The position numbers were made by a program, and so were the translations under genes. This document shows positions 1 through 11,815 of a DNA stretch of 64,000 nt, piece by piece. Below the pieces are notes generated by a model. The model was not told the origin of the DNA. It saw nothing but the letters and a program-made list of their open reading frames with translations, and made no database searches. Numbering within the stretch: position 1 is the stretch's first letter; every line of letters begins with the position of its first letter. This DNA comes from Odontocerum albicorne (taxonomy: Eukaryota > Arthropoda > Insecta > Trichoptera > Odontoceridae), in the NCBI GenBank assembly GCA_949825065.1, contig OX463863.1, positions 22,871,933 to 22,935,932 on the forward strand. Direction: 5' to 3'.

Positions 1-204
1 TTCATCGTAATTCATAGATACCATTTTTTGGGAGGTTTAATCATGTATAAAGATAGATAAACAGTACAAATATAGTAAATAAAAGAGAATATTCGGATTT
101 AGGTGTAGTGTCGAGTATTTAAACTCCATTTATTAATTTATTTTAGTCAGATCTTTTGCACATTACAGGTTTCCCCTAATTCGCACAAGGATCAAACATA
201 ACAA

Positions 205-325
205 ATTGAATTCCAGTTTGGTTTTCACTTAGGCCCATTAAAACATCTTTCTGGTTGGTTGGAAGAGATTTCCACATGGCAATAAACACGCCAGGTGAAA
301 TAAATTTAAAAAAAAAACAAGTAGT
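205..325 (+). repeat. 5'-truncated tRNA-derived SINE copy
   Basis: The body and 3' tail match the complete SINE at 13622-13818. Shared features are the segment ending in an 'acatctttctggttggttgg' motif, the 'ggcaataaac' hairpin-like tail and a terminal A-rich run. The tRNA-like head with A and B boxes is absent here. Confidence 0.7.
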
Positions 326-330
326 TTTTC

Positions 331-946
331 AAAGGTTATTGAAGGTTACTTTAACTGTCCGGCAATACTGAAAGCAGTAAGTTTATATGTCCCCAATAAC
401 TTCTCACGGTGTGTAACTATAGAAGCCTCGAAACAAGAAGGCAAGAATCCATTGCGATATTCCTACTGAAGGTTTTTCAAGGTGGCTTTAACTGTCCCGC
501 GATTCTAGAAGCACTAAGTTTATAATATGTACCTAATAAATATAGTCGTGCAAGGAATCACCCTCTGTTCTATATAATACAGAGCAACTTACAGAAGGAA
601 TATCATGGCTAAACACTCGGCTATAGTCCCGCGTGGTATAGAGATATTGAACCGACTGAGTGACACTGTGGGTATAGTCTCTGCACCGCCTAGCAGTATG
701 AGAAGAGTCCTGGCTGATATTCTTCCTAACGAATAAGCTAACGCTAGGAGCAGACCCTCTTTGTGTAACAGGAGAAATCCGTGCAAAGTGGATAAAAAAG
801 GACAAAAAACTCATATATTAAACAAATCAAAACTTTAAGGCTTATTTGATAAGGACAATAGTAAAAATACACATGTTACACTAAAACATTATGACAAAAT
901 GTAGCGTGTTAAATAATATAAAAACATTGTGACATAATATGGCACG
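331..946. other. Unassigned interval with a diverged direct repeat
   Basis: No gene is visible. Two stretches of about 65 bp, at 331-396 and 468-534, are roughly three-quarters identical in direct orientation; both contain 'ctttaactgtcc' and 'taagtttata'. The remainder is AT-rich with short frames on both strands that show no family signature. Confidence 0.4.
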
Positions 947-950
947 TTAA

Positions 951-1575
951 CCCTTCCCTTACGGTGCTAAAATTGAAACGCGCGCTCCGACGTTGGGTAG
1001 TGAGTACGCGATAAAAAATTAGCGATTTTAAATCGGAAAAATAAGAACATTCATAGATAATCCCCTTAATTAATTATAATTGAAGTTAAAAATTATAATA
1101 ATTGAGATTTATTTGCTGAAAACATTAAAAAACCATCTGGCAACGCTCTCGGAACGGGCGTAGGTCTAATCTATTTGCAAGCCCAGAAGCTACTGCGGCG
1201 CGGAGCGGTGGCTTACTCCTGGCGTGGCTTACACTTGCGACGATTGAGACAATTGAGCTCCTCGCAATTCAGTGGAGTATGCAAGAGTGAGATGCGAATA
1301 TAGTGTCGCGCTTCCCGCATACTATTCACCTATCGTCAAGACACAAGGTCGAGGCACTTACAGCGTTTAAATGCGAATTTGTTTCCGATCTTCACAAAAT
1401 ACCCACGATGTAGTCGATAAATTCTGATTATTATTAATATTATTTTTTAAATCAATGCGTAAATATATTACGGAGGAATACCTAAAATCTTAACCTTGTA
1501 TTTATAATATTTATAGAGATATTGATGGTTATTAGAAGCAACGTGTAGAAGATACCCAACACAGGGAAGGAAAGG
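951..1575 (+). mobile_element. TTAA-flanked MITE, family A, copy 1
   Basis: A 625-bp element lies between TTAA at 947-950 and TTAA at 1576-1579. The ends form imperfect terminal inverted repeats: the left end is CCCTTCCCTTACGGTG and the right end reads inward CCTTTCCTTCCCTGTG. TTAA duplication is the hallmark of piggyBac-type transposition. The interior matches copies at 21993-22628 and 41964-42561, for example in the 'cggaggaatacctaaaatct' segment. No transposase is encoded, so it is non-autonomous. Confidence 0.85.
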
Positions 1576-1840
1576 TTAAGTAATATAAAAAATGAAATTA
1601 TTTCAAGTATTACACTAAATTTAAGAGATTTGTTCCTGAAGGAGCTAAGCGACACACGAAACACGTCTATATGAGGACACACACAGGTTAAACAGTGTGA
1701 TTGCTCTATCTACCACCGGCATCTCCAAAGGCAGGGCGGTTCCACTTATAGGTCGATAGAACAATCTATGGCTGCGTTGTCTCAAAAATGTGTAGTTAAA
1801 TTGTATATATGTGTAGTGTTCATATGGTACATGTCATAAC

Positions 1841-2451
1841 GTCACTTCCCTGTTGGGTTAGGCAGAGAGGATAAAGCGCCATACTTTCCTAACTCGACAT
1901 ACACATCCTAAGCCTCTTCTACATCCATACACCTTCTTTTACAACTTCTAAGGTTTTTCTGACTTTCTACGATTCCTTCTTTCAGAATATCATTAACTTG
2001 ATCCAACCACACTTTCCTCGGTCCTTGTCTCACGCCTTCCACTCACATTTGCAATATATTTCTGTTTTTTTATTCATTCGTTCCACATGCCCATCTCAAA
2101 GTTCACTTCTACATCTTACTCAACACATTAGCGTTAATTAAATTCACATTCATCCCTTATCACTTCATTCCGTTTTATGTCATACATTGTCACTCCGTGT
2201 ATTCTTCTCAATGCACGCATTCTTACATAATTTATTCGGAACATCTCAGTCTTTATCCACATATTACGCTCGCATACCTCTAAGGTGGCACCACAATACT
2301 ACAGTGGACCTTAGCGGATTTTGATACTGTCCTGTTCGAGTATATATGTTTGTGCCTCCATTGCATTTGTTTCCTAACGCTACACGCTATTTGATAACCC
2401 TCTTAACTCTACCATAATCTCAGAAAACAGCGGAATTCCTCAATTTGCTAC
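1841..2451 (-). pseudogene. LINE family 1 reverse-transcriptase C-terminal remnant
   Basis: On the minus strand this is the C-terminal part of a non-LTR retrotransposon ORF, heavily broken by stops and frameshifts. The same sequence recurs many times in the window. Better copies read RWFGHMEEINEERL and then GRRVRGIPKK (plus strand near 53.7 kb) and end SLLSAYPDRDIT (minus strand near 13.25 kb). The terminal motif complement 'ggcagagaggataaagcgcc' lies near 1861. Moving rightwards one goes further upstream in the LINE, until the 48-bp tandem array begins at 2452. LINE clade is uncertain. Confidence 0.7.
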
Positions 2452-5400
2452 AATCTTTAATTTCCCCCATGTATCACATTTACTGTACTCAAGACACTTA
2501 ATCTTAAAATTTCCCTCATATACCGCATTTACTGTACTCAAGACACTCAATCTTTAAATTTCCCCCATATACCGCATTTACTGTACTCAAGACGCTTAAT
2601 CTTTAATTTTCCCCTATATATCGCATTTACTGTACTCAAGAAGCTTACTCTTTATTTTTCCCCTATATATTGCATTTACTGTACTCTAGACGCTTATTCT
2701 TTAACTTTCCCCCATATATCACATTTACCGTACTCAAGACGCTTAATCTTTAAATTTCCCCCATATATCGCATTTACTGTACTCAAGGCGCTTATTTTTT
2801 AATGTTCCCCCATATATCGCATTTACTGTACTCAAGACACTTAATCTTTAATTTCCCCCATATATCGCATTTACTGTACTCAAGACGCGTATTCAAGACG
2901 CGTATGTTACGTATTGAGATCTTAAAATTTCCCTCATATACCGCATTTACTGTACTCAAGACACTCAATCTTTAAATTTCCCCCATATACCGCATTTACT
3001 GTACTCAAGACGCTTAATCTTTAATTTTCCCCCATATATCGCATTTACTGTACTCAAGAAGCTTACTCTTTATTTTTCCCCTATATATTGCATTTACTGT
3101 ACTCTAGACGCTTATTCTTTAACTTTCCCCCATATATCGCATTTACCGTACTCAAGACGCTTAATCTTTAAATTTCCCCCATATATCGCATTTACTGTAC
3201 TCAAGACACTTAATCTTTAATTTCCCCCATATATCGCATTTACTGTACTCAAGACGCGTATTCAAGACGCGTATGTTACGTATTGAGATCTTAAAATTTC
3301 CCTCATATACCGCATTTACTGTACTCAAGACACTCAATCTTTAAATTTCCCCCATATACCGCATTTACTGTACTCAAGACGCTTAATCTTTAATTTTCCC
3401 CTATATATCGCATTTACTGTACTCAAGAAGCTTACTCTTTATTTTTCCCCTATATATTGCATTTACTGTACTCTAGACGCTTATTCTTTAACTTTCCCCC
3501 ATATATCGCATTTACCGTACTCAAGACGCTTAATCTTTAAATTTCCCCCATATATCGCATTTACTGTACTCAAAACACTTAATATTTAATTTTCCCCCAT
3601 ATATCGCATTTACTGTACTCAAGACGCTTAATCTTTAATTTCCCTCATATATCGCATTTACTATACTCAAAACACTTAATATTTAATTTTCCCCCATATA
3701 TCGCATTTACTGTACTCAAGACGCTTAATCTTTAATTTCCCCCCATATATCACATTTACTGTACTTAAAACGCTTAATATTTAATTTTCCCCCATATATC
3801 GCATTTACTGTACTCAAAACGCTTAATATTTCATTTTCCCCCATATATCGCATTTACTGTACTCAAGACGCATAATCTTTAAATTTCCCCCATATACCGC
3901 ATTTACTGTACTCAAGACATTCAATCTTTAAATTTCCCCCATATATCACATTTACTGTACTCAAAACGCTTAATATTTCATTTTCCCCCATATATCGCAT
4001 TTACTGTACTCAAGACTCTTAATCTTTAATTTCCCCCATATATCGCATTTACTGTACTCAAGACGCTTAATCTTTAATTTACCCCACATATCGCTTTTAC
4101 TGTACTCAAGACATTCAATCTTTAAATTTCTCCCATATATCGCATTTACTATACTCAAAACACTTAATATTTAATTTTCCCCCATATATCGCATTTACTG
4201 TACTCAAAACACTTAATATTTAATTTCCCCCCATATATCGCATTTACTGTACTCAAAACGCTTAATATTTCATTTTCCCCTATATATCGCATTTACTGTA
4301 CTCAAGACGCTTAATCTTTAATTTCCCCCCATATATCACATTTACTGTACTCAAAACGCTTAATCTTTAAATTTCCCCCATATATCGCATTTACTGTACT
4401 CAAGACGCTTAATCTTTAATTTCCCTCATATATCGCATTTACTGTACTCAAGACGCTTAATCTTTAATTTCCCTCATATATCGCATTTACTGTACTCAAG
4501 ACGCTTAATCTTTAATTTCCCTCATATATCGCATTTACTGTACTCAAAACGCTTAATATTTCATTTTCCCCCATATATCGCATTTACTGTACTCAAGACG
4601 CATAATCTTTAAATTTCCCCCATATACCGCATTTACTGTACTCAAGACATTCAATCTTTAAATTTCCCCCATATATCACATTTACTGTACTCAAAACGCT
4701 TAATATTTCATTTTCCCCCATATATCGCATTTACTGTACTCAAGACTCTTAATCTTTAATTTCCCCCATATATCGCATTTACTGTACTCAAGACGCTTAA
4801 TCTTTAATTTACCCCACATATCGCTTTTACTGTACTCAAGACATTCAATCTTTAAATTTCTCCCATATATCGCATTTACTATACTCAAAACACTTAATAT
4901 TTAATTTTCCCCCATATATCGCATTTACTGTACTCAAAACACTTAATATTTAATTTCCCCCCATATATCGCATTTACTGTACTCAAAACGCTTAATATTT
5001 CATTTTCCCCTATATATCGCATTTACTGTACTCAAGACGCTTAATCTTTAATTTCCCCCCATATATCACATTTACTGTACTCAAAACGCTTAATCTTTAA
5101 ATTTCCCCCATATATCGCATTTACTGTACTCAAGACGCTTAATCTTTAATTTCCCTCATATATCGCATTTACTGTACTCAAGACGCTTAATCTTTAATTT
5201 CCCTCATATATCGCATTTACTGTACTCAAGACGCTTAATCTTTAATTTCCCTCATATATCGCATTTACTGTACTCAAAACGCTTAATATTTCATTTTCCC
5301 CCATATATCGCATTTACTGTACTCAAGACGCATAATCTTTAAATTTCCCCCATATACCGCATTTACTGTACTCAAGACATTCAATCTTTAAATTTCCCCC

Positions 5401-6060
5401 ATATATCACATTTACTGTACTCAAAACGCTTAATATTTCATTTTCCCCCATATATCGCATTTACTGTACTCAAGACTCTTAATCTTTAATTTCCCCCATA
5501 TATCGCATTTACTGTACTCAAGACGCTTAATCTTTAATTTACCCCACATATCGCTTTTACTGTACTCAAGACATTCAATCTTTAAATTTCTCCCATATAT
5601 CGCATTTACTATACTCAAAACACTTAATATTTAATTTTCCCCCATATATCGCATTTACTGTACTCAAAACACTTAATATTTAATTTCCCCCCATATATCG
5701 CATTTACTGTACTCAAAACGCTTAATATTTCATTTTCCCCTATATATCGCATTTACTGTACTCAAGACGCTTAATCTTTAATTTCCCCCCATATATCACA
5801 TTTACTGTACTCAAAACGCTTAATCTTTAAATTTCCCCCATATATCGCATTTACTGTACTCAAGACGCTTAATCTTTAATTTCCCTCATATATCGCATTT
5901 ACTGTACTCAAGACGCTTAATCTTTAATTTCCCTCATATATCGCATTTACTGTACTCAAGACGCTTAATCTTTAATTTCCCTCATATATCGCATTTACTG
6001 TACTCAAGACGCTTAATCTTTAATTTCCCTCATATATCGCATTTACTGTACTCAAGACGG
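2452..6060. repeat. 48-bp minisatellite, about 75 copies, with 730-bp higher-order repeat
   Basis: Tandem units of about 47-49 bp built on 'cccatatatcgcatttactg' followed by 'tactcaagacgcttaatct'. A higher-order unit of 730 bp occurs three times in succession, starting near 3831, 4561 and 5291, with no differences noticed where I compared it. An older higher-order block with period about 367 bp (marker 'gcgtatgttacgtattgaga') occurs near 2895 and 3261. The left flank is LINE family 1 sequence. The short minus-strand frames inside it that repeat every 730 bp are consequences of the repeat. Confidence 0.95.
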
Positions 6061-7080
6061 TAATACATAATTTTCAGAAAAATCAAACGTAAAAAATTAA
6101 AATTTAAGACAAAAAATATCGGTCGTTAAACAGCAAAGTGAAAATAAAAAGACGGAATCAGACAGATCTAGTTTCTCCTCCTTTTAACAAAAAGAGATAA
6201 AAAAAACGATATCAATTGATCAAAAAAAGTTTTAACAAAGTGTTCGAAAGACACGCGCGAATCCATCTTAAGACTCGGACATTCGGAAATCCATTTTCAA
6301 ACACTTCTTAAGAGTAATGACTATTATTTATTATCAGAAAATTACTTGAATGTCATGTTTACTTGGTGTTGTAATCAAATATCAGTGGTTCTAAACAAAA
6401 TACGCGTTTAAACTTAGAAATTAAAAAAAACGCCGAAATTGTGCCGCGCACAGGATTTTTAACGCCAACAAACTAACTAGAAAAAATGACAAAGAGTCCA
6501 GCGTACTCGTTTCCGATCCAATATTGATGTCCTGGGTGATATTTACAGTGTTTCTCCTCAGCGCAGTCTCGCTCCTGCGGTTATTACAAAAAGAGTAAAT
6601 CGAGACGCATTTAAAAAATAAAATAATAATTGAACAAAATCCACTTAAAACTTTTTCCGATAATCGTCGAGTTAAGAGATAATATATCGAAAGACGTGTA
6701 GCGGTGGAAACAAAGACAAATGGGCACTAAAACATATATACATACTTGACCCGGTGAGGACCATAGCCGCGCGGCGGTAACAAACTGGACTTCTGTGCGG
6801 AAGGTCGCCGGTTTGAACCCCGCGCTGTGTTACAGCTCCGTTATGGAGGAGAAAATAAATACCCATCAAGCGCGATCTACACTGAAAGATTATCTTATTT
6901 TTTTATGAACGCGACGTCACATAGTGACGAAGAAGGAACAGCCTAAAGGGACACCTTCTCTCCGGTGGCGACAAACCTGAATGTGAAGATAATAGAATTC
7001 TCGAATGACACAGATATTTTTCCCGCCTAGTATTTGAGGTATAACCATATCTATCTATGACTTCGGTCATATATTATACT
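6061..7080. other. Unassigned interval with a possible tRNA-like SINE head
   Basis: Mostly AT-rich and without a recognisable gene. Around 6750-6825 there is a GC-rich patch with a B-box-like GGTTTGAACCC and, about 40 bp upstream, an A-box-like TAGCCGCGCGGCGG, which could be the head of a degenerate SINE. It would not fold as a normal tRNA by eye. Confidence 0.3.
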
Positions 7081-7132
7081 GTGGAAGATCTCGGCTGCAA
7101 GTGTGGTATGGATGATACATTATATAACGATA
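7081..7132 (+). pseudogene. LINE family 7 C-terminal coding end, left piece
   Basis: Encodes CKCGMDDTLYND, the cysteine-rich C-terminal motif common in Jockey/R1/I-type LINE proteins (pattern CxCG...H..C). The reading continues at 8293 as GHCCPLRDRFD, so the intervening 1.16 kb is an insertion. A second copy at 56338 reads CECGLDIETIDHAFL without interruption, confirming the join. Confidence 0.65.
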
Positions 7133-7360
7133 ACACATCGATCAATAAGTCCCGGGACTAACCAACAGATGGCGCCTCAAATAACAAATCCACACAATTC
7201 TCAGTTAGTACCAACCTTCAGAAGTTACGTGTCAAACTTTCATGACATTTCACGACATTGTGTCATACTAACTATTGCAATATGCCTGGTGTTACAGTGG
7301 TTTTAGTGACGCTACTTTTACTATTTTCAAAACAATGGAAAAAAATCGAATTTCATGTGT
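7133..7360 (+). mobile_element. Truncated 5' end of a mariner element
   Basis: Begins immediately after a TA (7131-7132) with terminal sequence ACACATCGATCAATAAGTCC, identical in type to the ends of the elements at 7665-8290 and 17428-18038. It follows those elements through the 5' leader up to the first codons of the transposase, then stops at 7360. A 26-bp foreign segment replaces five bases at 7266-7291, and the next ten bases (7361-7370) are an inverted copy of the mariner sequence expected there. Confidence 0.8.
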
Positions 7361-7370
7361 TTTTATCAAC

Positions 7371-7664
7371 AACCCCATTTACTTTGTTCCTATCGCTACA
7401 CGTCGTTCGACATAACTTTAAACTCTTCCATAATCTGAGAAAATACTAAACAAATAGCAGAATCTCTCAACTTTCATATATATCGCATTGAATTTGGAAA
7501 TAATACCGTATGTGAAAAGGTAACAATGCACGAACACCACTTGCGTGTGCGATTTGCAGCCAGACACACTCTCACTCGAGACCGAAACCGCAAAAAGTCT
7601 ACCGTCTTAGAAACTGGACCACGGAGTTCGTCGAAGACACGATCGAGATTCGCCATCCGATGTA
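7371..7664 (-). repeat. LINE family 1 segment duplicated from, or shared with, 17131-17427
   Basis: About 95% identical to the DNA that precedes the mariner at 17428. At 17131 this sequence is continuous with antisense LINE family 1. Here it is sandwiched between a truncated mariner and a second mariner that sits at exactly the same TA position as in the 17-kb locus. Confidence 0.75.
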
Positions 7665-8290
7665 ACACATCGATCAATAAGTCCCGGGATTAACCAACAG
7701 ATGGCGCATCTAATAACAAATCCATACCATTCTCAGTTAGTACCAATCTTTAAGAAGTTACGTGTCAAACTTTCATGACATTCCGACATTGTGTCATTGA
7801 GTTACAGTGGTTTTAGTGACGCTACTTTCGCTATTTTCAAAACAATGGAAAAAACCGAATTTCGTGTGTTGATAAAACATTGCTTTTTAATGGGAAAAAT
7901 ACCGTTCAAACTCAGCGATGGCTTGAAAAGTGTTATCCGGGCTCTGCTCCTACGAAAACAACCATTTGTCGGTGGTATACTGATTTCAAACATGGTCGTA
8001 CAGACACAAATGATGCTGAACGCTCTGGTCGTCCAAATGAGGCTGTTACACCAGAAAACATTAAAAAAAACCTCAAAATCGTGATGGAAAATCCCAAAGT
8101 AAAGTTGCGTGAGATAGCTGACAAAGATATAGTAAATCGTTCTACACGGCTGGCATAGAAAAGTTAGGAAAGCGTTGGAATGAATGTATCGCTCTTGAAG
8201 GAGACTATAGTATGTTGATGAATAAAGAAGAATTTTGGCAAAACAAATGTTGTTTTAGTAGTTAGTCCCGGGACTTATTGATCGATGTGT
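7665..8290 (+). mobile_element. Internally deleted mariner element
   Basis: A 626-bp element flanked by TA (7663-7664 and 8291-8292). The left end is ACACATCGATCAATAAGTCC; the right end is its inverted complement, ending ttattgatcgatgtgt. A full mariner is about 1.3 kb, so about half is missing. The close relative at 17428-18038 carries the same internal deletion, so both descend from one non-autonomous derivative. Confidence 0.85.
7845..8215 (+). pseudogene. Mariner transposase remnant (HTH domain joined to C-terminus)
   Basis: After frame correction the N-terminal DNA-binding region is readable: WLEKCYPGSAPTKTTICRWY, then FKHGRTDTNDAERSGRP and LREIADKD. The text then jumps to the transposase C-terminus, GIEKLGKRWNECIALEGDY. 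The whole catalytic region with all three aspartates is missing, so no active enzyme can be made. Homopolymer-length changes near the start shift the frame. Confidence 0.75.
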
Positions 8291-8292
8291 TA

Positions 8293-8521
8293 GGCCACTG
8301 TTGTCCATTGCGAGACAGATTTGATTGACTAAACGCCATATCTTGACCGCGTCCAATGCATGTTGCGTTTCTATCGCGCTTCCTGGAACTTTTCCACTTA
8401 TACTCGTAGATGGATTGTTACATTTTTGAAGCTTAATCAGTTGAAACTGTGAATTATCTAGAATTGTCATTATTTAAAATAACTGTTATTATATTGTCTC
8501 GTATAATTGCATAATGACTTT
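8293..8521 (+). pseudogene. LINE family 7, end of ORF and 3' UTR
   Basis: Resumes the LINE reading interrupted at 7132 (GHCCPLRDRFD then stop) and continues as a 3' UTR that matches 56387-56582 closely. The 46-bp array follows directly in both copies. Confidence 0.65.
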
Positions 8522-9258
8522 AGTTTGGTGGCACAAATCATCCTAGTTTGGGTGGATTGCCTATTATAATTTGGTGGCACAAATCATCCTAGTTTGGGTG
8601 GATTGCCTATTATAATTTGGTGGCACAAATCATCCTAGTTTGGGTGGATTGCCTATTATAATTTGGTGGCACAAATCATCCTAGTTTGGGTGGATTGTCT
8701 ATTATAATTTGGTGGCACAAATCATCCTAGTTTGGGTGGATTGCCTATTACAATTTGGTGGTACAAATCATCCTAGTTTGGGTGGATTGCCTATTACAAT
8801 TTGGTGGTACAAATCATCCTAGTTTGGGTGGATTGCCTATTATAATTTGGTGGCACAAATCATCCTAGTTTGGGTGGATTGTCTATTATAATTTGGTGGC
8901 ACAAATCATCCTAGTTTGGGTGGATTGTCTATTATAATTTGGTGGCACAAATCATCCTAGTTTGGGTGGATTGTCTATTATAATTTGGTGGCACAAATCA
9001 TCCTAGTTTGGGTGGATTGCCTATTACAATTTGGTGGTACAAATCATCCTAGTTTGGGTGGATTGCCTATTATAATTTGGTGGTACAAATCATCCTAGTT
9101 TGGGTGGATTGCCTATTATAATTTGGTGGCACAAATCATCCTAGTTTGGGTGGATTGCCTATTATAATTTGGTGGCACAAATCATCCTAGTTTGGGTGGA
9201 TTACTTATTATAATTTGGTGGCTCAAATCATCCTAGTTTGGGTGGATTGCCTATTTAA
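8522..9258. repeat. 46-bp minisatellite, about 16 copies
   Basis: Unit built on 'aatttggtggcacaaatcat' followed by 'cctagtttgggtggattgcc' and 'tattat'. Copies are nearly identical, varying mainly gcac/gtac and gcct/gtct. The same unit with the same left flank forms a second array at 56583-57090, so the repeat belongs to the 3' end of LINE family 7. Confidence 0.95.
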
Positions 9259-9318
9259 AAAATTTGTCTTAAATGAATTATTGGTGTGTCAATACTCATC
9301 TATACTCAATAAAACGTA

Positions 9319-9838
9319 GCATGGACCCTGTGACGTTTGAAATGTCACGTCTCAAAGGGATGGGGTAAAATCGTTTTTTTTTATAAATCGAAAAATTGTT
9401 TTTCACTAAGCTGACGTTTTAATTCCTAATTTTGATTATACTGACTTTCTAATGTATTGTATGATTTGTATCTATCTTTAAATAGGCCAAGATCCACTAT
9501 GAATTAATACTAATTACGAACATTTCATTTTATGTATAAAAACAACGAAAATCCAATTATCGTATATCCCATCCCTAGCCAATGCAGACTAACGTAGTGA
9601 CTTTTGACAAACGTCACCAAATATTATTTGATTTTAACAAACTGCCACATTTTTGCTAATTTGTAACAAGATGTATTAATTTGTCATTATTGTTAGTTTC
9701 ATGTAATGTATTTACCTAAATAACTTGCTATTTATTAGAATCGAGGCTTATATTAAAGTTGATAAAATAATTAAAATTACTGAACGTCGTTACAAGGTTG
9801 TATCGGGGCAAATTTGTGAAACGTCACAGGGACCATGC
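9319..9838. mobile_element. TA-flanked MITE, family T, copy 1
   Basis: A 520-bp non-coding element with terminal inverted repeats GCATGGACCCTGTGACG and its complement (ending gtcacagggaccatgc), each next to TA. The interior matches, inverted, the element at 36117-37940, including the segment with 'aagttgataaaataattaaa'. A short version is at 59545-59727. TA duplications suggest the Tc1/mariner superfamily. Confidence 0.75.
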
Positions 9839-9924
9839 TACATTTACTTTAGTATAGTGACGATCTATCCTCTCTGCGTACTCCAACAGACAAATGGCTT
9901 AATGGGACGTTATACACTGCCCTC

Positions 9925-10296
9925 ATAAGCAAAAACGCAGCTAATGGCAAAAGTTAAGTTTTGAGAAAACTGAACTTTTATGTTTTTCGTCGCTTCTTAA
10001 AAATGTCATGATTCATAAACAAAAAAGCTGTAAAATGTGATTTATAAGCAAAAACGCAGCAAACGCATAGGCACTTGATGTCTTTCTGCTTATGAATCAC
10101 ATTTTACTGTTATTTTGCATGGAAAACCCTAGTATTTTGTAAAATTAAAAAATACATTATGTCGATTTTTGTGTTGAAATAAATGATTTTCTGTATATCT
10201 CGTATATATATTTATGGTTCAGAATTTGATATGGGATATTGCCTCATACTTAGTTAAATTTCTGATTGTTTTCCGTTAGCTGCGTTTTTGACGACA
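9925..10296. mobile_element. Candidate MITE with internal palindrome
   Basis: Imperfect inverted ends share 'CAAAAACGCAGCTAAYGG' at 9930-9946 and 10275-10289. Inside, 'aaaatgtgatttataagca' near 10034 pairs with 'tgcttatgaatcacatttt' near 10088 to make a strong hairpin. No coding capacity. Target duplication not clear, so the class is open. Confidence 0.5.
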
Positions 10297-10299
10297 GTA

Positions 10300-10740
10300 T
10301 ACCATGGTATGGTATTGTTACCGAAGGGCATCATAGATGAGTGCACTTGTATCGAAGATATCTAGATCAGGTCACCGAATCGTCCGAGAGGATGGAATAC
10401 CTGCATCGCCACGCACGACGGTTCTGCACACGCGGGGCTATCTACTGATACGGATAGCTCGGACAGATGCACGGGCCTGTCTGTTGCACAATGGCTAGCA
10501 TCTGCTCGGCCATTATTGCATTATGCACTCTGCCTGTTGCACTGAGCCGCGTCAATCGGATACCTGTAACACCTTACCTGCTGACGGCAGAGACGCAACC
10601 AGCCGAGGGGGCAAACAGTCACGGAACAACTTACTGAAAAGGTCGCTATGGTCGATTTAGATTTGAATATTTTAGCCGGTTAGGTGCCTTAAGCGAGTTG
10701 ACTCGCTCTCTGTTGCCGGGCCCGTGGGGCCGGCCATACA
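10300..10740. other. Unassigned GC-richer interval
   Basis: Noticeably richer in G+C than its surroundings and without long frames. The last 60 bp, ending ggccggccatacaaaatttt, abut a TTTA-type tail and may be the 3' UTR of a minus-strand LINE, but no protein motif can be read. Confidence 0.3.
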
Positions 10741-10915
10741 AAATTTTATTTATTTATTTACACATGACAAGTAATACACATAATTTGCGAAAAAACAACA
10801 GGTAATTTAATTTGGACATACAATTTTAATGGATCTGGGTTTGTTGTCTTTCATTTGTCGTGTCCCCAGTAAACTAGGTTTTTGCCTGTATCTCACTGAG
10901 GATTATTACAAATTA
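10741..10915 (-). repeat. LINE 3' tail, single-copy version of the 54-kb element
   Basis: Read on the minus strand it matches 54051-54240: a block with 'atacaggcaaaaacctagtt', then 'aacaaacccagatccattaa', then 'cttgtcatgtgtaaataaat' and a TAAA-rich tail. Here the last segment occurs once; at 54185-54561 it is amplified about ninefold. Confidence 0.6.
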
Positions 10916-11815
10916 GCGAATTAAATCGCTCAACTGTATGCCTGTTTCTAGCCAATGTCTAGTACTAATTCGAATAATCTAAAATATGGAACATATAGAG
11001 ACATCTATTGAGATGATGAATAGATACTATAATATTACAGCTCACAGATATTATCGAATTCATCAATTATGGAGAATCCACTTCAAACGACTTCAATCAT
11101 ACCGATACATTACAGTTGTCAAAGGGATCACTTTAGAAATATGACATTATCTCGATCAGAGATGATCTTAACAAGTGACAAAAATATACATGATTTTCTA
11201 CAGAGATGGCAGTATATGTACTAATTAGGAAATATAGCGTAAGCATATGTCATATTGGTAAAATAATCTCAACAATATGAACGGGGATATAACCGCGAGG
11301 GGCTGTGAATTTAGCATTGAAACGGTTAAATTAGGCATGAAATAAATACAATTTAGAGTTTTCTATTTGCCTATTTCACACACAAATGAATCAGAAATAA
11401 GAATTTATGTAATTAATCAGCTCAACAATATGAACGCGGCTATAACCGCAATTTTCCAGTGCGGCACGGATTAATTATGCGGATAGTTGCGTTTATGGCT
11501 TTAAAACGATCAATACTGGAATCTAACCAGTCACTGTACAGTGAACGTTACCCCCTTGGGGGCGTCCGCCCTGGCGCTACACCACTGCGCGGTACAGTCT
11601 GTCCCCAGTCTCCGCCGACAGCGACCGACGCAGGTGGAGCGCCAACTGTCCCTGCTCTCCTTGTAGAGTGCCTAACGAGTGCATTTCGACTGCAATTAAT
11701 TGCATTTCTCTCTCGCATTTGTTTTTCAATGGGTCTTTAATTATGGTCGCAAAAAAGGAGCATTTCATTAACACCCGGTCCTATGGCTGTTGTAAAGAAA
11801 ATGGTACGAGGAAAC
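10916..11815. other. Unassigned interval
   Basis: AT-rich left half, GC-richer right half (11540-11670). A direct repeat of about 28 bp, 'ctcaacaatatgaacg' followed by 'ataaccgc', occurs at 11269 and 11419. No recognisable coding sequence. Confidence 0.35.
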
